From CAZUHB01 sp964620445 (GTDB lineage: Bacteria > Planctomycetota > B15-G4 > CAYZWU01): a stretch of DNA of 64,000 nt. Below the pieces are notes generated by a model. It saw only the letters and a list, made by a program, of their open reading frames with translations. It was not told the DNA's origin and ran no database searches. A program made the translations under genes and the position numbers. Positions 39,605-48,843 of this stretch are shown here, in pieces. The stretch covers positions 196,652 through 260,651 of the forward strand of contig CAZUHB010000001.1 in NCBI GenBank assembly GCA_964620445.1. The letters run 5' to 3'. Positions within the stretch are counted from its first letter, which is position 1. Each line of letters opens with the position of its first letter.

Positions 39605-40965
39605 CATCATCAAAACCGAGGATCCTGATCGTTGACGACGATCCGAATCATGCCGAGGTAATCGCCGAGGGGATCGAGCGTTCCGGTTACGATCCCGTGG
39701 TCGCCACCGCCGGAAAGAAGGGCAGGGAACTGCTCGAGCGGGAGGAGTTCGACATCGTGATCACCGATCTGGTGATGCACGACGTGGACGGTATGGAGAT
39801 TCTCGAAGAGGCGCGGAAGCGGTCCGAATTCACCGAGGTGATCATCGTCACCGGATACGGTTCCGTGGAAACCGCGGTCCGGGCGATGCAGCAAGGCGCG
39901 GCAAACTACATCACCAAGCCGGTGAACCTGGCCGAACTCAGGGCGATCCTGAGCTCGATCACCGAGAAGCAGGTGCTCAAGGTCCACAACCTGGAGCTCC
40001 GCAAGCAGCTCGACGAGAAGTTCGGTTTCGAGAACATCGTGGGCAACTCGAAGGGGATGAAGGATATTTTCCAGCTCCTCACACAGGTCGCGCCCACGAA
40101 CGCCACCGTCCTCATCCAGGGAGAGAGCGGAACGGGCAAGGAGCTGATCGCCCGCGCGATCCACAACAACAGCCCGCGCAAGGCCTTTCCCTTCGTGGCT
40201 CTCAACTGCGCCGCCCTCTCCGAGGGGATCATCGAATCGGAACTCTTCGGCCACGAGAAGGGCTCCTTCACCGGTGCGGTGGCGCGCATGAAGGGAAAGT
40301 TCGAGTATGCCCACCAGGGCACGCTCTTTCTCGACGAGATCGGCGACATGCCCCTCACGACGCAGATCAAGCTGCTCCGCGTGCTCGAGGAGCGGGAGAT
40401 CGTGCGCGTCGGTTCCAACGAGCCGATTCCGGTCGATGTGCGCCTCCTGTCCGCCACCAACCGGAACCTCGTGGAGGAGGTGGGCGAGGGGCGTTTTCGT
40501 GAGGACCTCTACTTCAGGCTGAAAGTCATCTCGATCCAACTTCCGCCGCTGCGGGAGCGTCCGGGCGACATCCCCCTCCTGGTCGATGCCTTCATCAGCG
40601 ATTTGAACAGGATTCACAACCGGAAGATCAGGGGGATCTCTCCCGAGGCTCTTGCCGTCCTTTCGAACCAGACCTGGCAGGGGAACGTGCGCGAGCTGCG
40701 CAACGTGATCGAGAACATGGTCGTGATCTGCCAGGGCGAAACGCTCCAGGTCGCCGACATTCCGGCCGCCTATCTCGAGGGCGCCGGCACCGTGAAGACC
40801 GGATTCAGGCAGCTCGCGGGAATTCCTCTCGACGAGGTGGAGAAGGAGTGCATCCGCCAGACCCTCGCCCTGGCCAACGGAAACCGGGAGAAATCGGCCA
40901 AGATGCTCGGCATCGGAGAGCGCACCCTCTACCGGAAGATCAACGAATACGGTTTGCGCGAATAG
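39601..40965 (+). CDS. Sigma-54-dependent response regulator (NtrC family)
   Basis: A 454-residue activator: receiver domain (Asp56 in DIVITDLVMHDVDG), AAA+ domain with Walker A GESGTGKE, the sigma-54-binding loop GSFTGA (common variant of GAFTGA) and Walker B GTLFLDEIGDM. A C-terminal Fis-type helix-turn-helix follows (QTLALANGNREKSAKMLGIGERTLYRKI). It would activate sigma-54 promoters when phosphorylated by the adjacent kinase. Its target is unknown; I see no convincing -24/-12 promoter next to it. Confidence 0.95.
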   Translation: MTSSKPRILIVDDDPNHAEVIAEGIERSGYDPVVATAGKKGRELLEREEFDIVITDLVMHDVDGMEILEEARKRSEFTEVIIVTGYGSVETAVRAMQQGAANYITKPVNLAELRAILSSITEKQVLKVHNLELRKQLDEKFGFENIVGNSKGMKDIFQLLTQVAPTNATVLIQGESGTGKELIARAIHNNSPRKAFPFVALNCAALSEGIIESELFGHEKGSFTGAVARMKGKFEYAHQGTLFLDEIGDMPLTTQIKLLRVLEEREIVRVGSNEPIPVDVRLLSATNRNLVEEVGEGRFREDLYFRLKVISIQLPPLRERPGDIPLLVDAFISDLNRIHNRKIRGISPEALAVLSNQTWQGNVRELRNVIENMVVICQGETLQVADIPAAYLEGAGTVKTGFRQLAGIPLDEVEKECIRQTLALANGNREKSAKMLGIGERTLYRKINEYGLRE

Positions 40966-41055
40966 GCGAAGTCACATCAGGATCGGGAGATTGCCGGCGA
41001 GAGACGCTCCCGAACCGGCCCCGCGCGGTCATCAACGGGATGAGCCAACGGCGCC

Positions 41056-43143
41056 CTATTTCCGCAACGCTTTCAAACGCTGCGCGGCCCGCGCCGCAAT
41101 CGGACCCTGATCGGGTTCGAAGTGGAGCACCCACTCGTACTGCTCGATCGCCGATTCGCGGCGGCCGGCTTTTTCCAGGAAAAATGCCGCTGTCAGGTGG
41201 TAATTGGCGAGATCGGACTGTATGCCGAGCCGCCGTGCTGAACGTCCCAGGTCAGCCGCATCGGGAGCCGGCTCCCCGTCGACGCTGTCCGGAATGCCGA
41301 ATCCGGTCAGATACTCGTCCTCCTCGAAATTGAGGATCCCCACCTTCCACCTGACCGCCACCTCGCTCCCCAGACCGAGCGCGATCGATTGGTCGAACTG
41401 CGGGTGATATTCGAGGAGCTGCCGGAGCAGGTCGAGCAGGCAGTCGTACGAACCGGCCACGAGGTAGGCTGACGCGAGGCTGAGGAGGTACCGCGGACCT
41501 TCGAGTTCGCCGCAATGCCTGGCATTCCGCTGCAGGTGCCTGTCGAGATCGTGGAGGATCGCGTTTCGTTGATCGGGCGGAACGGTCCACTCCCAGGGAC
41601 GCCAGGCGCAGATCCGGCCGAGCGGTTCGGCCGGAGGTGTCGCCTTCTGGTCCTCGGTGAAGGCATCGGCCGGGATGTCGTACTCGTACCAGCAGTGAGC
41701 GATCCGGTTGATCGGCTCGAATCGTTTGAGCCACGCGTAGGCTTCCTTGCCGCCGCTTCCGTAAGCCCCGTGCAGGGCGGTCGAATTGACCAGAATGCGG
41801 CCCGTGCGCGGGTAACCCGGATCGGGATTGATCGCATAGGCGACGTTCCGGCGGTTCACGTAGTCGCGCAGGAAATGATCGCTCTGCCCCCAGTCGTAGT
41901 TGGAGCCGATCAGGAACTCGTCTCCCTTCCGGGGGCCCCCCGCGGGGGCGTTGAAAAAGGCGAGATGGTGGGGGGCGATCGTCACCGTTTGCCAGACGAA
42001 GAAGAGGCCGAGTACCCCGGCAAGGAGACGGCCCCATCCCTTTTGCCATAGAACGACCGCGCCCGCGCCGGCGAGCACGAAGAGGAAGGGATAGATGATG
42101 AGCACGTGCCTGAGGCCGATGTTGAGGCTCGCCGTCATGGCCGCGCCGAGAAAAAGCACGATCGGTACGAGCACGAAGACGAGACCTCTCCGGCACGCCG
42201 CGCGGCAGAGACCGACGGGCAGGAGCAGGAGCAGGGGCGATGGCGTCTTGACGAGGATGGCGAAGGGGAACCAGTACCACCATCCGCCGGCCGAGTACTC
42301 TCCCATGAGATAGGCGATCTGGTCCCGGCCCGTGGTGCTCTCCCCTGCCGCGTGGAAGAGCTTGGCTTCGAGCGCGCCGACGTAGAGCTCCGGGAGCAAG
42401 GCGCCATCGGCGAAGGGATTGTGGAGATAGACCGCGTGAATCATGGTCCAGGGGATCACGATCAGAAGCCCTGCCGCCCACCAGGGGGCGGGCCTCCCGT
42501 ATTCGGCGTCCGGCGCGGAACGGGCATGCGCCATCAGCCACGAACGGGGAAGCGAGAGAACAAGCAGGCAGAAGGGGATCAGCAGCACGCCTTGAACCTT
42601 GGTGGTGAGCGCGCAGCCGAGAAGGATCGAGAGGAGCGCCATACGCCACCACGTGGGCCGTTTCTTGAAATACCAGGCCGCGGCGATCGTGAAAAAACCG
42701 AACGCCGCGATCGGCACATCGAGCGTGGCGAGAGAAGAGTGGGCGATCATGTTGGGCGAAAGGCAGTAGGCGCCGAGAGCAACGAGCGCCGCGCCGCGGC
42801 CGAACATGCTGTCGGTGAATCGGAAGAGGCAGAAGCCCAGAATGGTGCCCATGAGCAGGATCGGCAACCTGAAGAGCAGGAGGTAATCCTCGGTGAAGAG
42901 CCTGTGATGGCAACCGAGAATCTTCACGGGAAGAGCCATGATCAGGTGGCCGAGGGGGAAATTCATGACTCCGCCGCTGTAGGAGCCTGTTTTCCAGTAG
43001 AGGTAACCTGACGCCATGTGGCCGCCGATCTCGTCGGCCACGGCCGAGTTCCGGATCGTGTCGTTCAGACCGAAGAGGAAGAAAATGATGCACAGTACGG
43101 GGACAATGAGAATGGACTTGGCGAAAGGGGAGGAAACCTTCAT
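41056..43143 (-). CDS. Membrane glycosyltransferase of the GT-C/ArnT-PMT type with C-terminal TPR region
   Basis: A 695-residue protein. The N-terminal ~420 residues hold about 11 helices with the acidic motif of GT-C transferases in the first outer loop (VADEIGGHMASGYLYWKTGSYS). The C-terminal ~280 residues are soluble and end in a TPR-like pair (LTAAFFLEKAGRRESAIEQYEWVLHFEPD). The family moves sugars from a polyprenyl-phosphate carrier onto lipid or protein outside the membrane; the acceptor here is unknown. ATG 43143 (MKVSSPFAK) is preferred because it directly precedes the first helix; an upstream in-frame start adds 25 polar residues. Confidence 0.82.
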   Translation of the reverse strand: MKVSSPFAKSILIVPVLCIIFFLFGLNDTIRNSAVADEIGGHMASGYLYWKTGSYSGGVMNFPLGHLIMALPVKILGCHHRLFTEDYLLLFRLPILLMGTILGFCLFRFTDSMFGRGAALVALGAYCLSPNMIAHSSLATLDVPIAAFGFFTIAAAWYFKKRPTWWRMALLSILLGCALTTKVQGVLLIPFCLLVLSLPRSWLMAHARSAPDAEYGRPAPWWAAGLLIVIPWTMIHAVYLHNPFADGALLPELYVGALEAKLFHAAGESTTGRDQIAYLMGEYSAGGWWYWFPFAILVKTPSPLLLLLPVGLCRAACRRGLVFVLVPIVLFLGAAMTASLNIGLRHVLIIYPFLFVLAGAGAVVLWQKGWGRLLAGVLGLFFVWQTVTIAPHHLAFFNAPAGGPRKGDEFLIGSNYDWGQSDHFLRDYVNRRNVAYAINPDPGYPRTGRILVNSTALHGAYGSGGKEAYAWLKRFEPINRIAHCWYEYDIPADAFTEDQKATPPAEPLGRICAWRPWEWTVPPDQRNAILHDLDRHLQRNARHCGELEGPRYLLSLASAYLVAGSYDCLLDLLRQLLEYHPQFDQSIALGLGSEVAVRWKVGILNFEEDEYLTGFGIPDSVDGEPAPDAADLGRSARRLGIQSDLANYHLTAAFFLEKAGRRESAIEQYEWVLHFEPDQGPIAARAAQRLKALRK

Positions 43144-43347
43144 TCGACAAAGGACTCCATCGGGTCGATCGTACCGATCGCTGCCGCGGACGTACAGGTT
43201 TGCGGGGGATTCTACCATACCCAGATCAGCAAGGGAGCGAATTGTGCCGAAACCGAGCTTTCGGTCAGGTATTGATCCGAATCGGCCGATATATTGCCCA
43301 GAGAAACGGGAACATCGAATAGGGGACGTATCGATAGGGAGAAACCG

Positions 43348-44697
43348 ATGATTCTACCTCCTTCGAAAAGCACACTTCTTGCCGCCGTGGCGCTCGCGGG
43401 CCTTGTGTTGGTCATCCTTTCTTTTTCAGCCTGTTCGTCGAACGAACCGGTCGAACGGAGAGAGGTCTACGTGGACGGCTCGCAGTGGCGCGGGACCGAT
43501 CAGCAGGAGCCCGACAGGGTCGAGTCCGTGCGCGATCAGAAGGCCAAGAGCAGCGTCTACTTCGATCAGGCGATGCAGAGCATGGCGTCTCAGATCGCGG
43601 ACAGCATGAGCGCCGAGGGCAAGACAAAGGTGGCCATCCTCGATTACGTTTCGATCAGCAACAAAACCCCGGGATTCGTGGGGCCATTCATCTCGGAGCA
43701 GCTTATTTCGCTCCTTTTTCTGACCGGCCGGTTCGAGGTGATCGAGAGGCGGTTTCTCGACACCGTGCTGGCTGAGCAGGATCTGTCGGTGTCCGATCTC
43801 TTCGATGATGCCTCGATCAAGAAGTTGGGCTGCCTGTTGGGTGTCGATGCCATACTGGTAGGCACCTATACAGATATGGGTGTCGAACTCTGTGTGAATG
43901 GCCGCCTGATCTCGGTGGAGAGCGGGCAGGTTTTTGCCGTGGCCATGGAGCAGATCAAGAAGGACGAGCGGATCGCGGCCCTCATGGATGCAGGCACAGA
44001 GGATTCCGGGAAGGATCGGGCAGAACGGGAAAAGATCGCGGTTGAGGAGGACACCAGCCCGAATGACGCCGACCGGGACCGTCCCGATCCAATGGAAAAA
44101 TACAATCGCGTCGACCGGTCCGAACAATTTGCCGGTGAATCGTCGCCGCCTTTCAAGGGTCGGGATCAGTTCCGCGGACGGAAAGGGACAGGCAACAGGC
44201 CGCCCCTGGGACAGAAGACGACTTCCGGCGCGCGGCCCGGCGATCCGCCCTTCCGGCCGGGGATCCTCACCGTGCGCGCCCTCTGCTTCCAGAACAAGAT
44301 CGGCGAAGCGGGAGATCTGGCCAGAGATCTTCTCGAACATCCCAAGTTCGATAAGGAAGCTCAATCTCTCGACTGGGGGTGGATCTCGTACACGCTCACC
44401 GAGGAGGCCTTCATCGAGGGGAAAAATAATCTGCCCATCGAAAAGGAGGCTTACGAACGTCCTCTCCAGTTCGCGAAGCGAGCGCTCCGCTGCGATCCCA
44501 ACGATCCGGTGGCGCTCAGCGCGATGGGCCAGGTTCTCTTTCGTCTGGGACGGCAGCGGGAAGCGATGCACCACTTCGATCTGGTCCTCCAGCAGAATCC
44601 GAAAAACGAGGATCTTCCGCCCCAGGTCAAGAGGATCCTGCCCAAGGTGGCACGCAACCGCCCCTCGAAAAAGACGAAACTCCGTCCAAGTGATTGA
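43348..44697 (+). CDS. FlgO-like lipoprotein with TPR region
   Basis: A 449-residue precursor with a lipoprotein signal (hydrophobic core, then F26-S-A-C29-SS; the lipobox has Phe instead of Leu at -3). Residues ~65-200 match the FlgO/CsgG-like domain: KVAILDYVSISNKTPGFVGPFISEQL, GRFEVIERRFLDTVLAEQ, LGVDAILVGTYTDMG. A Pro/Asp/Arg-rich linker follows, then a TPR-like end (DPVALSAMGQVLFRLGRQREAMHHFDLVLQQNP). FlgO domains occur in flagellar and other outer-membrane proteins; no flagellar gene is near. AGGGAG precedes ATG 43348 by six bases. Divergent to the glycosyltransferase gene. Confidence 0.82.
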   Translation: MILPPSKSTLLAAVALAGLVLVILSFSACSSNEPVERREVYVDGSQWRGTDQQEPDRVESVRDQKAKSSVYFDQAMQSMASQIADSMSAEGKTKVAILDYVSISNKTPGFVGPFISEQLISLLFLTGRFEVIERRFLDTVLAEQDLSVSDLFDDASIKKLGCLLGVDAILVGTYTDMGVELCVNGRLISVESGQVFAVAMEQIKKDERIAALMDAGTEDSGKDRAEREKIAVEEDTSPNDADRDRPDPMEKYNRVDRSEQFAGESSPPFKGRDQFRGRKGTGNRPPLGQKTTSGARPGDPPFRPGILTVRALCFQNKIGEAGDLARDLLEHPKFDKEAQSLDWGWISYTLTEEAFIEGKNNLPIEKEAYERPLQFAKRALRCDPNDPVALSAMGQVLFRLGRQREAMHHFDLVLQQNPKNEDLPPQVKRILPKVARNRPSKKTKLRPSD

Positions 44698-45007
44698 CCG
44701 ATCTCGAATTTACCATTCTTCCAAGGGGCGGCGATCATCGCATGGAGAACTGCCCATCTGGCAGATGTCATCTGATCTACTCTCGAGATGTGTCATTATG
44801 GCAGTGTGATGGTGTCGGCTTGACGCGGCCAGGCTCCGGAAAGGGGTACGTGTTATGTAACCCTTTCAGGCAGTGTGTGTTAGATTGAGCCTCGCTGGGC
44901 GCGTTCTTTCCCGATTGGCATAATATTTGTTCAAAAGGTGCCACATTTCATGAAGCGAAAATCACAAAGACTTTTGTGGACCTTTTTCCAATTGGGAGTA
45001 GACGCAG
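44698..45007. other. Leader region between the FlgO-like gene and dnaK
   Basis: This 310-base gap contains no supportable gene. At 44840-44866 an inverted repeat AAAGGGGTAC/GTAACCCTTT (nine of ten pairs, seven-base loop) may end the upstream transcript. Close to dnaK the sequence becomes AT-rich with CATAAT and TAATAT elements around 44919-44926, but no convincing full promoter. I see no CIRCE element and no clear heat-shock sigma-factor site. Confidence 0.45.
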
Positions 45008-46957
45008 ATGGGTTCCAAGATCATCGGAATAGACCTGGGCACGACCAACTCGTGCGTGGCGGTCATGGAGGGCACGCAGCCCAAGGTCATCGAGAACAGC
45101 GAGGGATCGAGGCTCACACCTTCGGTCGTGGCCTTCACCGATAGCGGTGAGAGACTGATCGGATTTCCTGCCAAGCGGCAAGCGGTCACCAATCCGATGA
45201 ACACGGTCTTCTCGATCAAACGTTTCATGGGCCGCCGCCACGCGGAGGTCTCGGCCGAAGAGAAGATCGTCCCCTACAAGGTCGTCGGCGGCCCGGATGA
45301 GCTCGTCCGCGTGGAAGCCCAGGGCAAGGAATACACGCCGCCCGAGGTTTCCGCCATGATCTTGCAGAACCTGAAGGACACGGCGGAATCCTACCTCGGC
45401 GAAAAGGTCGACCGCGCCGTGATCACCGTGCCCGCCTACTTCAACGATTCCCAGCGCCAGGCGACCAAGGACGCCGGCGAAATCGCGGGCCTCAAGGTGG
45501 AGCGGATCGTGAACGAGCCGACCGCGGCCGCGCTCGCCTACGGCCTCGACAAGAAGAAGACCGGCAAGATCGGCGTCTTCGATCTCGGCGGCGGCACCTT
45601 CGATATCTCGGTGCTCGAGGTGGGCGACGGCGTCTTCGAGGTCCTGTCCACGAACGGCGACACCCACCTGGGCGGCGATGACTTCGACGAGGTCCTGGTC
45701 GAGTACGTGGCCGGCGAATTCAAGAAGGAAAACTCGATCGACCTCCGCAACGACGTCATGGCCTTGCAGCGCCTTTACGAGGCGTGCGAGAAAGCCAAGT
45801 GCGAGCTGTCCACAGCCATGCAAACGCAGATCAATCTTCCCTTCGTGACAGCCGACCAGTCCGGTCCGAAGCACCTGCTCATCAGCATCACGCGCGCCAA
45901 GTTCGAACAGCTCACCGAGCACCTCGTGGCCAAGACGCGCCGCCCCTGCGAGCAGGCCCTGTCCGACGCGGGACTCAAGGCGGCCGAGCTGGACGAGGTG
46001 ATCCTCGTCGGCGGTTCGACGCGTATTCCGGCTGTCCAGTCCTCGGTGAAGGAGATCTTCGGCGCCGAGCCTTCCAAGGGCGTCAATCCGGACGAGGTCG
46101 TGGCCTGCGGCGCTGCTGTTCAGGGCGCCGTGCTGGCCGGCGACATCGACGACGTGGTCCTTCTCGACGTGACTCCCCTGTCGCTCGGCATCGAGACCCT
46201 GGGCGGCGTCATGACGCGGCTCATCGAGCGCAACACCACGATTCCCACCTCCAAGAAGGAGGTCTTTTCCACGGCAGCCGACAATCAGCCCGCCGTGGAC
46301 ATCCACGTGCTCCAGGGCGAGCGCGAAATGTCGAACGACAACCGCACCCTGGGTCGGTTCAAGCTCGACGGGATCCCGCCCGCGCCGCGCGGCATCCCGC
46401 AGGTCGAGGTCAACTTCGACATCGACGCCAACGGGATCATGAACGTGTCGGCCAAGGATCTCGGCACGGGCAAGGCCCAGTCGATCAAGATCGAATCCTC
46501 GTCTGGCCTCTCCAAGGACGAGATCGACAAGATGAAGCGCGACGCCGAGAAGCACGCCGAGGAGGACAAGTCGAAGCGCGAGCTCGTCGATCTCAAGAAC
46601 CAGGCCGACCAGCTCGTCTACGTGACCGAGAAAACCCTGAAGGAGCATGGCGAGAAGATTCCCCAGGAGGACCGCGATCAGATCGAGCGCGCCCGCCAGG
46701 AACTCGCCACCCTCGCCGAGGGTAATGATGCCGAGGCGATCAAGAAGGGCATGGAAGACCTTTCACAGAAGGCGCAGAAGCTTTCCGAGATCATTTACAA
46801 GGAAGTCGCCGAGGCCCAGGCCAAGGCCCAGGGCGCCGCGGACGGAGCGCCCGGTCCGGGCCCCGCGCCCGGTGCGCAAGAAGCGAATTCCGGATCTGGA
46901 AAGGAAGGCGAAGAGGATATCATCGACGCCGACTTCGAGGTGAAGGAAGAAAGCTGA
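45008..46957 (+). CDS. dnaK: Chaperone protein DnaK (Hsp70)
   Basis: The 649-residue product is standard length. It has the ATPase signatures IGIDLGTTNSCVAVMEG, IGVFDLGGGTFDISVLEVG and VILVGGSTRIPAVQ, the substrate-binding domain (DVTPLSLGIETLGGVMTRLIERNTTIPT), a helical lid and a Gly/Pro/Ala-rich tail ending in DADFEVKEES. Gram-negative-type DnaK with the full N-terminal loop. No grpE or dnaJ follows; the gene is alone and ends in a strong terminator. Confidence 0.98.
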   Translation: MGSKIIGIDLGTTNSCVAVMEGTQPKVIENSEGSRLTPSVVAFTDSGERLIGFPAKRQAVTNPMNTVFSIKRFMGRRHAEVSAEEKIVPYKVVGGPDELVRVEAQGKEYTPPEVSAMILQNLKDTAESYLGEKVDRAVITVPAYFNDSQRQATKDAGEIAGLKVERIVNEPTAAALAYGLDKKKTGKIGVFDLGGGTFDISVLEVGDGVFEVLSTNGDTHLGGDDFDEVLVEYVAGEFKKENSIDLRNDVMALQRLYEACEKAKCELSTAMQTQINLPFVTADQSGPKHLLISITRAKFEQLTEHLVAKTRRPCEQALSDAGLKAAELDEVILVGGSTRIPAVQSSVKEIFGAEPSKGVNPDEVVACGAAVQGAVLAGDIDDVVLLDVTPLSLGIETLGGVMTRLIERNTTIPTSKKEVFSTAADNQPAVDIHVLQGEREMSNDNRTLGRFKLDGIPPAPRGIPQVEVNFDIDANGIMNVSAKDLGTGKAQSIKIESSSGLSKDEIDKMKRDAEKHAEEDKSKRELVDLKNQADQLVYVTEKTLKEHGEKIPQEDRDQIERARQELATLAEGNDAEAIKKGMEDLSQKAQKLSEIIYKEVAEAQAKAQGAADGAPGPGPAPGAQEANSGSGKEGEEDIIDADFEVKEES

Positions 46958-46963
46958 TCTCGA

Positions 46964-47033
46964 GGGGTGTGACAGCGGTCTCTCCGGCCCATCCGGCGAG
47001 TTGGGCCCTGGAAACGGCGGTCACACCCCTTTT
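46964..47033 (+). terminator. Terminator of dnaK
   Basis: GGGGTGTGAC (46964-46973) pairs with GTCACACCCC (47020-47029) and is followed by TTTT. The 46-base loop has its own stem, GGCCCA/TGGGCC (46986-46991 and 47002-47007). Confidence 0.85.
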
Positions 47034-47095
47034 CGATCGAGACTAAATGCCTTTCTAGTGTTTCCTGCGCCGATTCTTTTGTGTATATAGACCAG

Positions 47096-48094
47096 ATGAT
47101 CACGATCACGGAACTCACCAAGCGGTTTTATGACGTCGTGGCCCTGGACAGGATCTCGTTCGAGGTGGGGCGCGACGAGGTCGTCGGATTTCTGGGACCG
47201 AACGGCGCGGGAAAATCGACAACACTCAAGATTCTCACCAGTTTCATTCCAGCGACGTCCGGATCGGCTCGCGTGGCCGGCCTCGATGTCTTTACCCATT
47301 CGCTCGCGGTGCGGCGGTCTGTCGGTTACTTGCCGGAACACGTGGCGCTCTACAACGACATGCGCGTGTCCGAATACCTCAATTACCGCGGGCGGCTGAA
47401 AGGTCTCGGGGGCAAGAAGCTCAAGCACCGGATCGCGACGGTGCTCGATCTGTGCGCCCTGGCCGATATGACGGGCCGCATTGTGGGGCAGCTCTCCAAG
47501 GGCTATCGCCAGAGAGTGGGGCTCGCGGACGCGCTGATCAACAACCCGCCGATCCTTCTTCTCGACGAACCGACGGGCGGCCTCGATCCGAACCAGCGCC
47601 GCGAAGTGCGCGAACTGGTCGCCCGACTCGGCGAGGAACACACCGTTCTCCTCTCGTCGCACGTGCTTGCCGAGGTGGAGAGCATGTGTTCGAGAGTGAT
47701 CATCATTCAGAAAGGCCGGATCGTGGCCGACGGCCGGCTCGACGAACTGGTGGCACACCTCAAGGGAGGCCGCCGGATTTTCATCGAGGCGGGTTGCGCG
47801 CTCGACGTGCTGAAGGCTGCGTGCGAGTCCTTCGAGCCCAAGCCCGGTATCGTCGATTCCGGCGCGGACGAGAAAGGCTCCTTTCTGGCGGTACCGCCCC
47901 TCGATGACGCGATGCGCACGAAGCTCCTGCGCCATCTCGTGGACAAGAAGGTGCCCGTGCGCGAGTTCCGCGTCGATTCGTACACCCTCGAGGAAATCTA
48001 CATGGAGATCACCCTGGCTCAGGAGGGCTCACTGGAACGGGAGACGATCGGCCCAGGAGAGCCGTCCTCCGCGAGCGAAGGGGAGCAGGATTGA
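47096..48094 (+). CDS. ABC transporter ATPase, Gld/ABC-2 exporter type
   Basis: A 332-residue ATP-binding subunit: Walker A GPNGAGKST, signature LSKGYRQRVGLADAL, Walker B PILLLDEPTGGLDP, switch His in VLLSSHVLAEV. A ~95-residue extension after the core, as in GldA and similar ABC-2 ATPases, carries DSYTLEEIYMEI at its end. ATG 47096 is chosen because the family starts MITITELTKRF. It is the first gene of a four-gene operon and its stop overlaps the permease start by one base. Confidence 0.93.
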   Translation: MITITELTKRFYDVVALDRISFEVGRDEVVGFLGPNGAGKSTTLKILTSFIPATSGSARVAGLDVFTHSLAVRRSVGYLPEHVALYNDMRVSEYLNYRGRLKGLGGKKLKHRIATVLDLCALADMTGRIVGQLSKGYRQRVGLADALINNPPILLLDEPTGGLDPNQRREVRELVARLGEEHTVLLSSHVLAEVESMCSRVIIIQKGRIVADGRLDELVAHLKGGRRIFIEAGCALDVLKAACESFEPKPGIVDSGADEKGSFLAVPPLDDAMRTKLLRHLVDKKVPVREFRVDSYTLEEIYMEITLAQEGSLERETIGPGEPSSASEGEQD

Positions 48095-48843
48095 TGGTCG
48101 GATACCTGAAAACATCGCTCACCCTGATCTGGCGCGAGATCGAATCGAATTTCTACTCGCCCCTCTCCTACATCGTGCTCACCATGTTCCTTCTGCTCAA
48201 CGGCTACTCCTTCTCTATCAGCCTGCCCGAATCGAACTGGGTCGTGTCCGACGCGATCCGCTATTTCCTCGGCCTCTCGTGGATGTGCTGGCTCGGAACG
48301 ATCTTCATCCCGCCGCTGCTCACGATGCGCCTCATCTCGGAGGAGAAGAAGTCGGGCACGATCGAGATGCTCATGACCGCGCCGGTCACCGAGACGCAGG
48401 TGATCTTCGCCAAGTACGCGGGCGCGCTCTTCTTCTACGTCTTTCTCTGGTCGCCGTCGCTGATCTACATCATCATCATCAAGCGGTACGGCGCCGTACC
48501 CGACAACGGCGTCATCCTCTCGGCGTACTGCGGCGTGTTTCTCCTCGGATCGTGCCTGATCGCTCTCGGCGTGTTCACCTCGAGCCTGTCGTCCAACCAG
48601 ATCGTGGGCGCGATCACGGCCCTCGTTCTCAACCTGCTCATCTTCTTCATCCCCCTTCTGTCGCAGGTGATCCCCTGGGAGGGGGTGCGGCGCGTGCTCC
48701 AGCAGCTCTGGGTGTTCCGCCACTTCCAGGATTCCTTTTCCAAGGGGGTGATCGATACCTTTCATCTCCTATTCTACCTCGGATTGACGGTCTTCTTTCT
48801 CTTTCTGGCGGTCAGGACACTGGAGGCGCGCAAGTGGCGATAG
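48094..48843 (+). CDS. ABC-2 type permease (GldF-like)
   Basis: A 249-residue membrane protein with six helices and the ABC-2 signature RLISEEKKSGTIEMLMTAPVTETQVIFAKYAGAL. It forms the membrane channel for the adjacent ATPase. The layout ATPase, single permease, then a large auxiliary protein is that of the GldA/F/G system of gliding bacteroidetes and of many non-gliding bacteria. It overlaps the following gene by ten bases. Confidence 0.9.
   Translation: MVGYLKTSLTLIWREIESNFYSPLSYIVLTMFLLLNGYSFSISLPESNWVVSDAIRYFLGLSWMCWLGTIFIPPLLTMRLISEEKKSGTIEMLMTAPVTETQVIFAKYAGALFFYVFLWSPSLIYIIIIKRYGAVPDNGVILSAYCGVFLLGSCLIALGVFTSSLSSNQIVGAITALVLNLLIFFIPLLSQVIPWEGVRRVLQQLWVFRHFQDSFSKGVIDTFHLLFYLGLTVFFLFLAVRTLEARKWR

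Noticed and set aside
39601..40965. GSFTGA instead of GAFTGA in the sigma-54 activator
   Set aside because: This is a common functional variant in the NtrC family and not a sign of inactivity.
44698..45007. CIRCE element or heat-shock sigma-factor promoter before dnaK; near sigma-54 site around 44917
   Set aside because: No TTAGCACTC/GAGTGCTAA palindrome. The sigma-54-like TTGGCA...TTTG has GT in place of the invariant GC at -12.
47096..48094. ABC signature LSKGYRQ rather than LSGGQ
   Set aside because: Normal for ABC-2/Gld-type ATPases.
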